Assembly (NCBI RefSeq): GCF_036059255.1
Contig: NZ_CP107947.1
Location: forward strand, 5,208,001-5,272,000
Length of the DNA stretch: 64,000 nt
Source: Micromonospora sp. NBC_00389
GTDB lineage: Bacteria > Actinomycetota > Actinomycetes > Mycobacteriales > Micromonosporaceae
Direction: 5' to 3'
This document shows positions 63,708 to 64,000 of this stretch, one piece after another. Below the pieces are notes generated by a model. That model saw only the letters and a program-made list of their open reading frames with translations. It searched no databases and was not told the origin of the DNA. Position 1 is the stretch's first letter. The number at the start of each line of letters is the position of its first letter. Made by a program: the position numbers and the translations under genes.

Positions 63708-64000
63708 ATGGAGCCTTCCCGATTCCTCGGCTGCCTCACGGACGACTTCGCCCGGCTGCGCGCCGTCGCCTCCATCGACCCCACCGCGGCGGTGCCCAGC
63801 TGCCCCGGTTGGAGTGTCGCCGACCTGACCCACCATGTCGGCGAGGTCTACCTCCACAAGACCCTGGCCATTCGCGAGGGTGCCGAGCCCGAGCCGTGGC
63901 CGCCCGCGGACCTTGCGGCCGAGGAGCCGATGGCGCTGCTCGACCGGGCGTACGCCGGGCTGCTGGCCGAGTTCGCGGCCCACGAGCCGCAGGACCGGGC
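63708..64000 (+). CDS. DinB/MDMPI-N-type protein, 3' end cut by window
   Basis: 97 residues are visible from ATG 63708 with no stop before the edge. The N-terminus (RFLGCLTDDFARLRAVASIDPTAAVPSCPGWSVADLTHHVGEVYLHK) matches the maleylpyruvate-isomerase-like helical bundle; His residues in HHVGEVYLHK would be metal ligands. Family members include mycothiol-dependent enzymes. TGAACT is seven bases before the ATG, a weak sign of another leaderless start. Confidence 0.8.
   Translation, partial: MEPSRFLGCLTDDFARLRAVASIDPTAAVPSCPGWSVADLTHHVGEVYLHKTLAIREGAEPEPWPPADLAAEEPMALLDRAYAGLLAEFAAHEPQDR

Overview
The window comes from a high-GC actinobacterium. GC-rich third positions, many GTG starts, 4-base ATGA/GTGA gene overlaps and short -10-to-start distances all point that way. 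Two LAL-type LuxR regulators, an AfsR-like SARP, secreted CBM2 polysaccharide enzymes, a Thermobifida-type polyester hydrolase and an intergenic repeat of a kind I associate with Micromonospora make a soil or plant-associated Micromonosporaceae member the best guess (inference). No rRNA, tRNA, transposase, prophage or CRISPR array is seen.

Layout. 1-3298: PAP2 phosphatase fragment, then an OmpR-type regulator, a sensor kinase and a lipoprotein (CseBC-like, cell-envelope stress). These run convergently to 3315-6639, a coupled trio of acyltransferase-3-like membrane protein, alanine-racemase-family enzyme and D-Ala-D-X ligase. The trio looks like the VanT/Van-ligase module of D-Ala-D-Ser resistance with VanT split into two proteins. 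6793-11106: LLM oxidoreductase, clade-2 catalase and a secreted polyester hydrolase. 11176-21938: branched-chain amino-acid-type ABC transporter (livGFHMK), SDR, TetR, a LAL regulator with Arg in place of the P-loop Lys, and an acyl-CoA dehydrogenase. Palindromic operators suggest one regulon. 22023-22586 is gene-poor. 22587-25276: CE1 esterase-CBM2 and GH10 xylanase-CBM2. 25388-27689: two lipoproteins and a small protein. 27736-30486: second LAL regulator. 30552-32472: hypothetical protein and SthA. 32530-37810: NarL-type two-component system next to an ABC/FtsX exporter. 37905-41033: DUF2000, AraC, chloroperoxidase-like hydrolase and XRE/MmyB regulator.

41340-51267 looks like a catabolic island. 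A frameshifted aldehyde dehydrogenase lies beside an operon of CoA-transferase, citryl-CoA-lyase-like protein, LigB-like and LigA-like proteins and a quinone oxidoreductase. Divergent to that operon are an amidohydrolase, a PcaR-type IclR regulator and an MFS pump. A palindrome sits at the predicted operon start site. The mix of ring-cleavage-type subunits with CoA activation and citryl-CoA-type cleavage is unusual, and the LigB-like protein appears to lack canonical catalytic residues. This is my leading candidate for an undescribed pathway.

51326-64000: acidic DUF5709 protein; WYL regulator divergent from a coupled epoxide hydrolase and AlkZ-like HTH_42 protein (possible electrophile/DNA-damage module), then DUF2071; aldo/keto reductase divergent from an ArsR-SRPBCC pair; AfsR-like regulator divergent from a secreted SGNH hydrolase with 11-bp-periodic direct repeats between them; RibD-like reductase; and the start of a DinB/MDMPI-type protein cut by the right edge.
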